In this document: positions 42,425-50,130 of the stretch, piece after piece | Position numbering within the stretch: the first letter of the stretch is position 1 | Layout of the letters: each line of letters begins with the position of its first letter | Assembly: GCF_023336905.1 (NCBI RefSeq) | Contig: NZ_JAMBLS010000025.1 | Coordinates: forward strand, 1-50,130 | Direction: 5' to 3' | From: Bacteroides sp. ET71 | Lineage (GTDB): Bacteria; Bacteroidota; Bacteroidia; Bacteroidales; Bacteroidaceae | DNA: 50,130 nt | Notes under the pieces: generated by a model | What the model was told of the DNA's origin: nothing | The model's database searches: none | The model's input: the letters and a program-made list of their open reading frames with translations, nothing else | Position numbers and translations under genes: made by a program

Positions 42425-42432
42425 TATCTTTG
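42425..42432 (+). promoter_or_regulatory. -7 box of the abiE-type operon
   Basis: TATCTTTG, 20 nt before the ATG at 42453, leaving a very short leader. Confidence 0.65.
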
Positions 42433-42452
42433 CAACTAGAATCATTGTGGAT

Positions 42453-43043
42453 ATGAAGACGATACTGACGAAGGAAATACGAAACATTATAAACCGAAAC
42501 GGACCGAACAGGCTTTATATGGTGAGCGATTTTGCCCATCTGAATAATGACGGGCTAGTTACTCGTGCGCTTTCCCGATTAGAGAAAGAGGGTGTGCTCA
42601 TTCGTCTTTCTCAAGGTCTATATTTATGTCCATTACGGAATAAGTTCGGTGTACTTCGTCCCTCTATAGAAGATATCGCATACGCCATAGCGGAAAAGGA
42701 TAAGGCTCGTATTATACCTAGTGGATTGACAGCATTGAACAAATTGGGACTTTCCACACAGGTCACGATGAATGCAGTCTATTTGACAGATGCCACAGCA
42801 AGGGAACTTACTATCGGGAACCGTAAAATCATATTCAAGCGCAGCGCACCTCGCAATTTTGCCTACAAGACAGACCTGTTTCCACTTATAGTCGCTGCCA
42901 TGAAAGAATTAGGGAAAGATAACGTGACAGATGAACAGGTTGCAATCATAAAACAAGCCATTGAAAAATATGGTAGTCCTGATGAAATCAAATACGATTA
43001 CAGCATTGCCCCGCAATGGATTAAACAAAGACTTGCATTATGA
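42453..43043 (+). CDS. AbiEi-type antitoxin (DUF6088-like transcription regulator)
   Basis: 196 aa from the ATG at 42453 (an in-frame GTG lies 6 nt earlier). The N-terminal winged helix (YMVSDFAHLNNDGLVTRALSRLEKEGVLIRLSQGLYLCP) is the DNA-binding part. The C-terminal domain includes IIPSGLTALNKLGLSTQV and YLTDATARELTIG, typical of AbiEi and DUF6088 proteins. In type IV toxin-antitoxin systems it counteracts the nucleotidyltransferase toxin and represses the operon. It overlaps the toxin gene by 4 nt (ATGA). The base composition is clearly more AT-rich than the core genes before it. Confidence 0.88.
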   Translation: MKTILTKEIRNIINRNGPNRLYMVSDFAHLNNDGLVTRALSRLEKEGVLIRLSQGLYLCPLRNKFGVLRPSIEDIAYAIAEKDKARIIPSGLTALNKLGLSTQVTMNAVYLTDATARELTIGNRKIIFKRSAPRNFAYKTDLFPLIVAAMKELGKDNVTDEQVAIIKQAIEKYGSPDEIKYDYSIAPQWIKQRLAL

Positions 43044-44053
43044 ATTTTACTAAGCTTACAAAAGAAGAACAACTTACCATTTTGGCTAATGTAGCCGAAG
43101 AGAAAGGGATTGTGGACAATGCCGTAGAAAAGGACTACTGGGTCAGTATGGTGTTGCGTGCCATATTTTCTTTGCCGTATGCAGCAGCTTTTGTTTTCAA
43201 GGGAGGAACAAGCCTTAGCAAAGGTTGGGGATTAATAGAACGGTTTTCGGAAGATATTGACCTTGCAATAGATCCCCAATATCTCGGTTTCACAAATATT
43301 GAGACTAAAAGTCAACGGACTAAGTTGCGGAAAGACTCCAAGAAGTTCATAGATGGCACTTTTGCGCTTGACGTAGAGAACAGATTAAAAGAGTATGATC
43401 TTTCAGAGTGTTGTAAAGTCATAGTTCCGGAGACGTCTGTCAGCGACCTTGACCCTGTAGTCCTGTTTGTCGAGTATAATTCAGTGCTGCAAACGAAAAT
43501 GCAATATATACCGGAGCGAGTCAAAGTTGAGATAAGTTGTCGTTCTCTCATGGAACCGTCGGAACAGATAGAAATGCGTTCTATGATAGAAGATGCCTAT
43601 CCGGATGAAGATTTTTCATTGCCGATATTTGCAGTCCCCACAGTAGTGCCAGGACGGACATTCTTGGAAAAGGTTTTTCTTTTGCATGAAGAGTTTAACC
43701 GTCCCAATGGCTGTACGCATATCGAACGTATCACACGACACATGTATGACATTGTAAAGATGATGGATAAACCGTTTGCAATGGAAGCAATGCAAAATGT
43801 ACAACTATATGAAGACATTGTGGCTCATCGCAATAAGTTTACGGCATGGAGCGGACTGGATTACACAACACATCTTCCGCATACAATATCATTTCTTCCT
43901 CCTGAAAGCATTGAAGAGGCTTTGCGGGACGACTATAAGCAGATGCAAATCGGCTTTATTTATGCTAATGCGCCCTCGTTTGATGAGATTATGGAGCAGT
44001 TGCATGAGTTGCAGGACAGATTCAGGGCATTGGAATGGAAAAATAATCGTTGA
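43040..44053 (+). CDS. AbiEii/AbiGii-type nucleotidyltransferase toxin
   Basis: 337 aa. The nucleotidyltransferase signature FKGGTSLSKGWGLIERFSEDIDLAI has GGTS at 55-58, Lys61 and SEDIDL at 70-75. Later VKVEISCRSL and a helical C-terminal half complete the family pattern. Members transfer nucleotides to tRNA or other targets and arrest growth, giving phage defence or plasmid stability. All motif I acidic residues are present, so it is probably active. Three nt after its stop a tiny ORF begins. Confidence 0.9.
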   Translation: MNFTKLTKEEQLTILANVAEEKGIVDNAVEKDYWVSMVLRAIFSLPYAAAFVFKGGTSLSKGWGLIERFSEDIDLAIDPQYLGFTNIETKSQRTKLRKDSKKFIDGTFALDVENRLKEYDLSECCKVIVPETSVSDLDPVVLFVEYNSVLQTKMQYIPERVKVEISCRSLMEPSEQIEMRSMIEDAYPDEDFSLPIFAVPTVVPGRTFLEKVFLLHEEFNRPNGCTHIERITRHMYDIVKMMDKPFAMEAMQNVQLYEDIVAHRNKFTAWSGLDYTTHLPHTISFLPPESIEEALRDDYKQMQIGFIYANAPSFDEIMEQLHELQDRFRALEWKNNR

Positions 44054-44056
44054 CGT

Positions 44057-44116
44057 ATGGCATACATTAATGTTGATATAAACGAAACTGAGATATTCAT
44101 TAACTATCTTGCATAA
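44057..44116 (+). other. Tiny ORF 1, 19 codons, after the toxin gene
   Basis: Begins M-A-Y-I-N-V-D-I-N-E-T-E and stops at 44114-44116, three nt after the toxin gene. Its stop codon shares a base with the next ATG. It may be a translated leader peptide, a coupling device, or the remnant of a decayed gene. Confidence 0.3.
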
Positions 44117-44175
44117 TGTATGGATTAAATCCAATTGAGGAAGAATTGCAAAATTTTATAATTAGAAATAATTAA
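44116..44175 (+). other. Tiny ORF 2, 19 codons, before the NERD gene
   Basis: Begins M-Y-G-L-N-P-I-E-E-E-L-Q and ends 6 nt before the NERD gene start. With ORF 1 it fills the gap between toxin and NERD genes almost exactly. Confidence 0.3.
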
Positions 44176-44181
44176 GGTCTT

Positions 44182-47115
44182 ATGGCGTTAGAGGTTTTAC
44201 ATCAGCAGGCAGCAACGCACGAGAATGAGCAATTCCGCCGCGTGGTCAAGATAGTAGATGCCGCGTTCAAAAAGCACAATTACGATGGCATTCTTATTGG
44301 TAATCCATTTAATGAGAAATATCGGCGCTTTCGTGCAGATGCGATTCTCTTTTTCAATCATGGAGTGATAATTATTGACTTCAAAGACTATTCGGGTCAA
44401 CTGATTATTCCACGGGGCGATGATGAATTTAAGAGTTATCCTTGGTATGCAGAAAAAGTATCGGACTGCCAGAATATAGAGGTTAAGGCAGGTGCCCATT
44501 TCTTGAATCCGTTTCTCCAGCTTGTTTCATATAGAAACGCATTCAGAGAAATCGTTGAGCATAATCCAATTCTCGGGCAAAAAATCAATCCATCCCGGGT
44601 GTGCATAGCAAATATCTTTTCAGGACCGCTTAAGCTCAGCAATAAGGTTCCGGGGAAATATCCTTATTATAAGATTGTACAAGAATCGGAGATAGGGGCC
44701 TTGCTTTATGATTTGAATAATGATAATGCTTTCGATGAAGAGATAGCCAAGGCGATTAAAAGCATCTTCCCATCCGATGAATATATTCAAGACTATTCAT
44801 TTGATACGGGGGTGATTTGCAAGCAAGACATCATTGTCGGGAAAGGGGCAAAATCTACTATCGATACCTTTATGCAAACAGAGGGCAACGACCTTCTTGT
44901 CTTAACGTCGATGGATGCAGAAGAACGGGATAATTGGGCAAAATACATTTTTTCTATTGCAGATAATTACAGAATTCCTGAAATTCAAGGACTTTGTCAT
45001 TCAAATAGAATTAGCCGCCGGTTGGGACAGCGCGGGATAGAGGCTTCCAGCCTTTACTCATTCATGTACGGAGGGAACGAGACATCCGAAGATGAAGAAG
45101 ACGATGAGGCCATGCAGGTTATTCCCATCCGTTCGGATGCCGGATTGGATGAGCGAGCATTGTTAATGGTGTATGATGCGCATCTTGTAAGCCGCAGCCT
45201 CTCTCAATCAGATTTGCTTCGCTTTGGAACAGGGCGTTTGCTTGAGGACTTCATCGCCTTTGCCAATCCGGCATCTGAGCGGAAAATCGTTTTCATCGGT
45301 GACCCTTATATGCTATCTTTCGGCTCTTCCGACGATTCTGCTATCAATGTGGCTAATCTTCAAACTATCTGCGAGGATAGGGTTATTCATTACTATCATC
45401 AGCCGGCCTGCGATTCACATGAGTCCTGCAAGGAGTCTCTAAAATGTAGTCTCGCCAAGAGTATGGATGCACAGCTGTTCAACAACTTGAATTATGCCTT
45501 TGATGACGGGTCTATCGTTGAGATCAGGAAAGATGCGATTACCGGCAAAATGAAAGAATGGTTTATGGCTCCATTGCAGCAAGAACCTAAGCAGTCGGTC
45601 CTGTTTTTCAAGAAAAGCGACTGTCTGAAAACCAATCTTTGGGTTAAGCATCATTGTTTGAATAATGGGAAGGAACTTGCAGCAGGCGACCTTCTTATTG
45701 CCAATAATAATATCTATATCCCTGATGAGACCGGGTTTGGTAATCCCAAAAGAGTGCTGAACGGGATGTATTTTACTGTAAAGGATGTGCTTGAGAAGCA
45801 TAGTGAAACAATCTCCATTAAGGCTTATCCTCGTCCAATGTTTCTGTCTTTTACAAAAATATCTGTTAAATGTTTGAGCCTAAGTGGGCAGGATGCCGAA
45901 ATTTGGGTACTTGACAATTATTTGGATTGTTCAGATGAATTGACTAAGGAGGAACAGATTGCAGTTAATGTCTTCATTAATCGTCGTATTACTGAACGAA
46001 AGAAGTCGTCACCATTTGCCAAGACTGAATTTTATAGTCAGTTACTATCTGATGCGGACTATCAAGCCCTCTCTAATGATGAGAAAGAAGCGATAGAAAA
46101 CATTATTCAAAACCGTTCTGTCCAGAAAGAAGATAGGGTACCGGTCAAAACAACGAAAGTGGCCCGTTCATTACTCAAATGTTATTATGATAGGTACGAG
46201 AGTGACATTCAACGGTCTTCCCGTGAGAACGATCCGCTTATCAATGTAATGTATGCGAAATATGCATGGGCTATAACTGTTCATAAGGCTGTCGGCTCCG
46301 AATTTGACAATGTCATCTTGAAAGGATTCCGCACGGAGAATGACGGAATATGCAATGAGTCTTATTTCAGATGGCTATACAGTGGGCTCTGTGTTACGGC
46401 AGGAGTATTCTATATTGCACAACCGCAATATGTCCATCCATTTATGAATTGTACCGTGAGCGAAACAGATTCAGGTGTTAACCCACCGAAGCAATTGCTT
46501 ATATATGATGGGTATAAAGTGCCATCCCGTTTTTCCGATATGGTTCTTAATAACGTCAATGCGTCAGCTGCTATTTGTGAATTGGCAAAGCTTATCGAAC
46601 CAAGCGGTTATATCTTGGAGGTGGTCAAACCGTGCAATGATTATTTGACCAAGGCCGTATTTTCAGTACCACAAGGGATAAAAAAGAAATTGGTAATTGA
46701 TATTCATAACAAGGGTGCTAAGGATTCTTATGGTATCTCGGCAATTAGAATGGAGCCGAATGAGTTAGTTGATGCCACCTGTATTGAGCAGTTCATCGAC
46801 ACAGTCTTCTCCCAGGCTGTGTCATATAATAAATCTGTGGATACTCCTGATTATATTTTGGAAGTCGTTAAGGTATTTGGTGAGCAGATGAAAGAGCGGG
46901 GATTCAAGCTTGAGGTAGTGTCCAGTAAAGATTATCAGATTGTCTGCAAGGTTACATCTGATAACGGCAACGCTATGCTCCGCCTATGGTATGGAACCAG
47001 CTTGGAAAGCCATAGCAAAGGGTTTATCAACAAAATTGAGATGTTCGACGTTACTGATACCACCATTGCAAGTGAGGTGCGGGAAATGATTGTATTTAAA
47101 TCAACAAAACTATAA
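44182..47115 (+). CDS. NERD nuclease fused to a degenerate superfamily 1 helicase
   Basis: 977 aa. The N-terminal nuclease domain (about 15-130) has FRADAILFFNHGVIIIDFKDYSG with Asp53, Asp66 and Lys68, a plausible PD-(D/E)XK site. The rest aligns by eye with RecD/Dda-like helicases, but the NTPase motifs look lost. The Walker A position (about 240-255) reads LTSMDAEERDNW instead of a G-x-G-K-T loop. Motif II is YDAHLVSR (331-338) instead of DEAS. Motif III is GDPYMLSF (373-380) without the Gln. Motif V is TVHKAVGSEFDN (699-710) with Val for Gln, and motif VI is RWLYSGLCVTAG (730-741) without the arginine of TRA. It is not frameshifted. Probably DNA or RNA binding without ATP hydrolysis. The 14-nt gap to the next gene implies an operon. 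Confidence 0.8.
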   Translation: MALEVLHQQAATHENEQFRRVVKIVDAAFKKHNYDGILIGNPFNEKYRRFRADAILFFNHGVIIIDFKDYSGQLIIPRGDDEFKSYPWYAEKVSDCQNIEVKAGAHFLNPFLQLVSYRNAFREIVEHNPILGQKINPSRVCIANIFSGPLKLSNKVPGKYPYYKIVQESEIGALLYDLNNDNAFDEEIAKAIKSIFPSDEYIQDYSFDTGVICKQDIIVGKGAKSTIDTFMQTEGNDLLVLTSMDAEERDNWAKYIFSIADNYRIPEIQGLCHSNRISRRLGQRGIEASSLYSFMYGGNETSEDEEDDEAMQVIPIRSDAGLDERALLMVYDAHLVSRSLSQSDLLRFGTGRLLEDFIAFANPASERKIVFIGDPYMLSFGSSDDSAINVANLQTICEDRVIHYYHQPACDSHESCKESLKCSLAKSMDAQLFNNLNYAFDDGSIVEIRKDAITGKMKEWFMAPLQQEPKQSVLFFKKSDCLKTNLWVKHHCLNNGKELAAGDLLIANNNIYIPDETGFGNPKRVLNGMYFTVKDVLEKHSETISIKAYPRPMFLSFTKISVKCLSLSGQDAEIWVLDNYLDCSDELTKEEQIAVNVFINRRITERKKSSPFAKTEFYSQLLSDADYQALSNDEKEAIENIIQNRSVQKEDRVPVKTTKVARSLLKCYYDRYESDIQRSSRENDPLINVMYAKYAWAITVHKAVGSEFDNVILKGFRTENDGICNESYFRWLYSGLCVTAGVFYIAQPQYVHPFMNCTVSETDSGVNPPKQLLIYDGYKVPSRFSDMVLNNVNASAAICELAKLIEPSGYILEVVKPCNDYLTKAVFSVPQGIKKKLVIDIHNKGAKDSYGISAIRMEPNELVDATCIEQFIDTVFSQAVSYNKSVDTPDYILEVVKVFGEQMKERGFKLEVVSSKDYQIVCKVTSDNGNAMLRLWYGTSLESHSKGFINKIEMFDVTDTTIASEVREMIVFKSTKL

Positions 47116-47129
47116 TTTAGACAGTAAAA

Positions 47130-49730
47130 ATGGCAAAGTTTAGTTCTCATAATAAGAATGATTACTCCCCTCGCATATCAACTAAAATCTATGCTCTCCG
47201 TCGCGATGGTTTATTGGATGATGCCAGACAACTGGCTGAAGATTATCTTCAAAAAAACAGAACAGATATAGATGTTCTGAAAGCCTATGCTTGGACATTG
47301 ATTGATATCTGCAAAAGGGAGCAACAGAAAGGAAATATTGTAGATGCGCGAAAAATTTCAGCTCTTCTGTCGCGTATGCACTTCGAGACCCAATTCGATG
47401 AGTTTGCGGAAATGCTTGTTAGAAAAATACAAGCACTTAGACTAATGGTGAATCCTTTCTACGCTCAGATTCAAGAAGCTAAAGAATTGAGTCAGAAAGG
47501 CAACAATGATAAAGCATGGGGGATTCTTACCCAATTGTCAGTAGACGGAAATCTTCCTGAAGAAGCGCATGAAAGCTATGGATGGGCAATATACCGTTAT
47601 TTGCGAGATCACATTGCACAACTTGATTCAATACAGGTGCGGACGCAACTGAAGAACTATATTTACCTTCATAATGAGCGCCCTTCGATGCTGCATTCCC
47701 AAATATTGAACTTCGCCCTTAATTACTCTAAACAAGATGGCAATTTCAAACTCATATCGTTTCTCAAGTTATGGAATCCGAACAATTTGCGACTGGATGA
47801 TTTTGAAGATTCACGTAGCAACGAAGGCAAAACCATTCCATCGTTGATGTCGAGAATTGCAAAGGCTATTGTTGATTATCCTTTAGATGAGATTCAAGAA
47901 TTTGTTAGGCTTATCCCCTATAGGAAAGACGATTTTATCGAAATGATAAAAAACCATTTCTTCTGGAAACTGTATCATAGTACTGAGGACGGTGTTTCTT
48001 CATCTACATGGGAGCTGTTTAACCAATATATAGAGTTATCCAATGATACTCCGGCCTCTACTTCTCATTCGAAAGTTCTTGGGTTAGCCGAGCGCACAAT
48101 GAAGGAAAACAATGCATGGCGATTCTATGATTTTTTTAGAGGGTGGAACCCAGAGAAACTAAGAACAGCTGACTGGCAAGAAGAGAAAGGAGATAATGGG
48201 GAAACCTATAAACCGTTAGCTGTCAAATCGCTGAAAAGAATAAAAGAAGCTCTTGAGAATCTTTCTGATGAACAACTAGGAGACCTCCAATGGCTTATTG
48301 ACCTCTATGGAATAGCCATAGAGAAGATACCGGATGATGATTGGAATATCAGGTCGAAAGCGTTACTTCATCTGCGCGCTGGTCAGCAAGCAGAAGCAAA
48401 GGATATCTATAAAAAGCTTTGCCAGAAGATGGGAGAGAAATACTACATCTGGAGTGAATTTGCCGATTGTTGGGAAGATGTGGATGTAAAGATTGCTTTT
48501 CTTTGCAAAGCTCTAAGCTTAGAGAAGAATGAAGACTTCATAGGGAAGATACGAATGGAATTGGCTCAACAACTAATTAAATCCAAGAAATATGCAAATG
48601 CAGTAGTTGAACTTGACCAATATAAGAAACACTATGCTGAAAAGGGCTGGTGTATTGATTCAGAAGTGGATGCTCTTCTTGAGCAATGCTCCTCGGTTAC
48701 TCCTGCATCTGACAATAATGCGGCACTTTATGCCGAAAATATCTCAAGAGCGGAAGAATACGCTTACGAAGATATTTCTTTCACGGAAGTTGTACTTGTG
48801 GACAAATGGAAAAACGGGAACGGAAAGACCATGATAGTTTTTGTCGACGGTAAAGCAATTGAATTTGCTACCGATAAGAAGAGATTTCCAGGGCTAAACG
48901 ATAGTCATAAAGGACAAGTTTGGAAATTCAAATTGTATAAAGACGAAACAATCCGAACCATTCCCGGTGATTATCCATGGCAGCAGCCCAAGAAAGAAGC
49001 AGTAATCAAATATATTCCTTTGACTGCCATTCCCTCAGAAACGGCAGATTGGTTTAATTTGCCGATTCAATATGGCTATGTTCAGTATATAAACACAGAG
49101 AAAAAGGTCTATCATATTTATTTGACCGATTCAACACTCGTTTATGAGCACTATGAGCGGAAGGAACTTGAAAAAGGAGATTTTGTCAAACTGCGCCAAT
49201 ACAAAAAGAAAGTCAAGGAAGAGAGCAAGACTTTCTTATGTAACATACAAAAGTGTGCTGAGGATGAAGCTATTGAGAAGTTCAAGTGTAGGATTGCAGC
49301 AGTAGATGATGTCAATAATCAGCGTAAACTATTCCATTTTGTATTAGGTACCAAACAGGCTTCGGGTATTCTGCACTATGATCAGACGGATTTGCGTCCA
49401 TCCGTTGGTGATTGCATTAAGATTCATTATTTTGTCAAGGAAATCAGTGACAAGAAGAATCCGGGTAAGCAAAAGAAATTAGTGGAAGTGCTTAGGGCAG
49501 AGTTGACTGACGGGAGTAATAGTGACTTAGTAAAACGCTTCTCCGGTAATTTGGAACTCAAATATAAAGATAGGTATGATGGAGAAGAACCAGATTTTGC
49601 ATTTATTGGTGATTACTATGTCCATAAAACTATACTGGAAAAATATAACATTACTTCCAATTGTTATGTGAATGCGAAAGCAGTCTATACCGGAGATGGT
49701 AATTGGAAAGTGTATGAAATTGAGAAATGA
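47130..49730 (+). CDS. Large helical-repeat and OB-like protein, partner of the NERD protein
   Basis: 866 aa; I do not recognise a named function. The first 110 residues look like TPR helices (LRRDGLLDDARQLAEDYLQKN). The middle contains an internal duplication with a 124-residue spacing: FLKLWNPNNLRLDDF (211-225) and FFRGWNPEKLRTADW (335-349). More TPR-like helices run 405-500 (LRAGQQAEAKDIYKKL). From about 545 to the end the chain is beta-rich, in three or four blocks like OB or S1 domains (FKCRIAAVDDVNNQRKLFHFVLG; DFAFIGDYYVHKTIL ... GNWKVYEIEK). No membrane or signal segments. Its AT-rich composition matches the neighbouring genes. A scaffold that binds nucleic acid for the NERD protein is inference. 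Confidence 0.7.
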   Translation: MAKFSSHNKNDYSPRISTKIYALRRDGLLDDARQLAEDYLQKNRTDIDVLKAYAWTLIDICKREQQKGNIVDARKISALLSRMHFETQFDEFAEMLVRKIQALRLMVNPFYAQIQEAKELSQKGNNDKAWGILTQLSVDGNLPEEAHESYGWAIYRYLRDHIAQLDSIQVRTQLKNYIYLHNERPSMLHSQILNFALNYSKQDGNFKLISFLKLWNPNNLRLDDFEDSRSNEGKTIPSLMSRIAKAIVDYPLDEIQEFVRLIPYRKDDFIEMIKNHFFWKLYHSTEDGVSSSTWELFNQYIELSNDTPASTSHSKVLGLAERTMKENNAWRFYDFFRGWNPEKLRTADWQEEKGDNGETYKPLAVKSLKRIKEALENLSDEQLGDLQWLIDLYGIAIEKIPDDDWNIRSKALLHLRAGQQAEAKDIYKKLCQKMGEKYYIWSEFADCWEDVDVKIAFLCKALSLEKNEDFIGKIRMELAQQLIKSKKYANAVVELDQYKKHYAEKGWCIDSEVDALLEQCSSVTPASDNNAALYAENISRAEEYAYEDISFTEVVLVDKWKNGNGKTMIVFVDGKAIEFATDKKRFPGLNDSHKGQVWKFKLYKDETIRTIPGDYPWQQPKKEAVIKYIPLTAIPSETADWFNLPIQYGYVQYINTEKKVYHIYLTDSTLVYEHYERKELEKGDFVKLRQYKKKVKEESKTFLCNIQKCAEDEAIEKFKCRIAAVDDVNNQRKLFHFVLGTKQASGILHYDQTDLRPSVGDCIKIHYFVKEISDKKNPGKQKKLVEVLRAELTDGSNSDLVKRFSGNLELKYKDRYDGEEPDFAFIGDYYVHKTILEKYNITSNCYVNAKAVYTGDGNWKVYEIEK

Positions 49731-49778
49731 TATTATTTATGTAAGTTCGATGAAAACAATTAAAACAAAATCGATTGA

Positions 49779-50130
49779 TTATAAGCATTTAGAGATCCAC
49801 ACCTGTCCAAAGCAATCATAGGTTTTTAGGGAAGAAACAATAAGTAGATAGGGCCGGAAATCTTCATTGGAGCGGTTTACTTCCTTTTGTATATTCTCAA
49901 GGCAGGTCGCAAATATGCTCTCATTTTTGAAAAGCCGTACATCCATAAACCAAAACGCTCCATATTTTAAAGAGAAGCATTGAATGATTCGTGTGCGTAA
50001 GGCAATTTCAATGTCTTGAATGGATGTGAAAACTAACGTCCTTAGCTTTTTGTCAAACTGATACAACTCAATAACATCATCAAAGTTGCTGTTAGGGAGG
50101 AACTGATGCTTATCAGAGTTCGGAACTTCC
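49779..50130 (-). pseudogene. Truncated Abi family (AbiD/AbiF, HEPN-like) gene at the window edge
   Basis: The frame is open from the window edge to a stop at 49779. It carries FDDVIELYQFDKKLRTLVFTSIQDIEIALRTRIIQCFSLKYGAFWF, the core of Abi family abortive-infection proteins. The match fades after NEDF, where family members continue for roughly another 100 residues, and the chain ends after about 30 unrelated residues. The N-terminal part is outside the window, and no start codon can be chosen. A frameshift near 49850 or a real truncation are both possible. It converges on the helical-repeat gene. Confidence 0.7.

Larger units (their letters stand above)
41172..42446. other. 1.3-kb region without a credible protein gene
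   Basis: In order it holds the purH promoter (41218-41225), the 11-bp repeat cluster copy B (41436-41528), a dispersed repeat copy (41653-41760), a strong + promoter with a long-stem RNA candidate (41871-42110), an isolated hairpin (42263-42301), and the AbiE promoter (42366-42432). Short open frames here have no supporting features. Confidence 0.65.

Noticed and set aside
41400-42446. CRISPR array
   Set aside because: The repeats here are 11-bp tandem units or two distant copies; there are no regular repeat-spacer units and no cas genes.

Overview
The window reads as chromosome of a Bacteroidales bacterium, most likely a gut Bacteroides-like species with a fairly GC-rich core. The gene families point there: BACON lipoprotein, C10 (streptopain-type) peptidase, NigD-like lipoprotein, DUF3836-like and DUF6242-like proteins, and paired OmpH/Skp proteins next to bamA. 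So does the promoter grammar: many genes are preceded by TAnnTTTG, sometimes with a TTTG or TTG about 19-20 nt upstream, and SD sites are mostly weak. Species assignment is inference.

Region 1 (1-9 kb) holds alkaline phosphatase, a secreted alpha/beta hydrolase, LpxH, a TlpA-like thiol lipoprotein, a MIP18/SufT-type Fe-S protein, RadC, a family 2 glycosyltransferase and a DUF1593 protein. A 75-bp near-exact copy of the glycosyltransferase promoter and first codons lies on the far side of the DUF1593 gene. Region 2 (8.9-14.9 kb) holds a secreted C10 peptidase followed by a four-BACON lipoprotein, then efp and rpmH on divergent promoters, a DUF3836-like protein and an orphan PD-(D/E)XK-like protein. 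Region 3 (14.9-20.1 kb) is a + strand envelope cluster: PASTA protein, RluD, Ddl, acyltransferase, NigD-like and rhodanese lipoproteins. Region 4 (20.1-29.4 kb, - strand) runs uppS, bamA, two skp/ompH paralogues and murI, preceded by DUF6242, ribD and a zinc-ribbon membrane protein. Region 5 (29.3-33.6 kb) has a U32 protein overlapping metA, and lrgA-lrgB. Region 6 (33.6-41.2 kb, - strand) is the elongasome cluster mreB-mreC-mreD-mrdA-rodA downstream of purH.

Region 7 (41.2-50.1 kb) is different. A 1.3-kb stretch without a credible protein gene carries dispersed repeats, a strong promoter feeding a long-stem RNA with 6S-like architecture, and an isolated hairpin. After it the sequence becomes visibly AT-rich and encodes a likely acquired defence island: AbiEi/AbiEii-type toxin-antitoxin pair, two 19-codon ORFs tiling a short gap, a 977-residue NERD-nuclease protein whose fused superfamily 1 helicase appears to have lost every catalytic motif, an 866-residue helical-repeat/OB-like partner, and a converging truncated Abi-family gene at the edge. 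The pseudo-helicase plus its partner, coupled to an AbiE pair, is the best candidate for an undescribed system.

Functionally most of the window concerns the envelope: lipid A (LpxH), peptidoglycan precursors and polymerisation (MurI, Ddl, UppS, PBP2, RodA, MreBCD), outer-membrane protein assembly (BamA, Skp) and surface lipoproteins.
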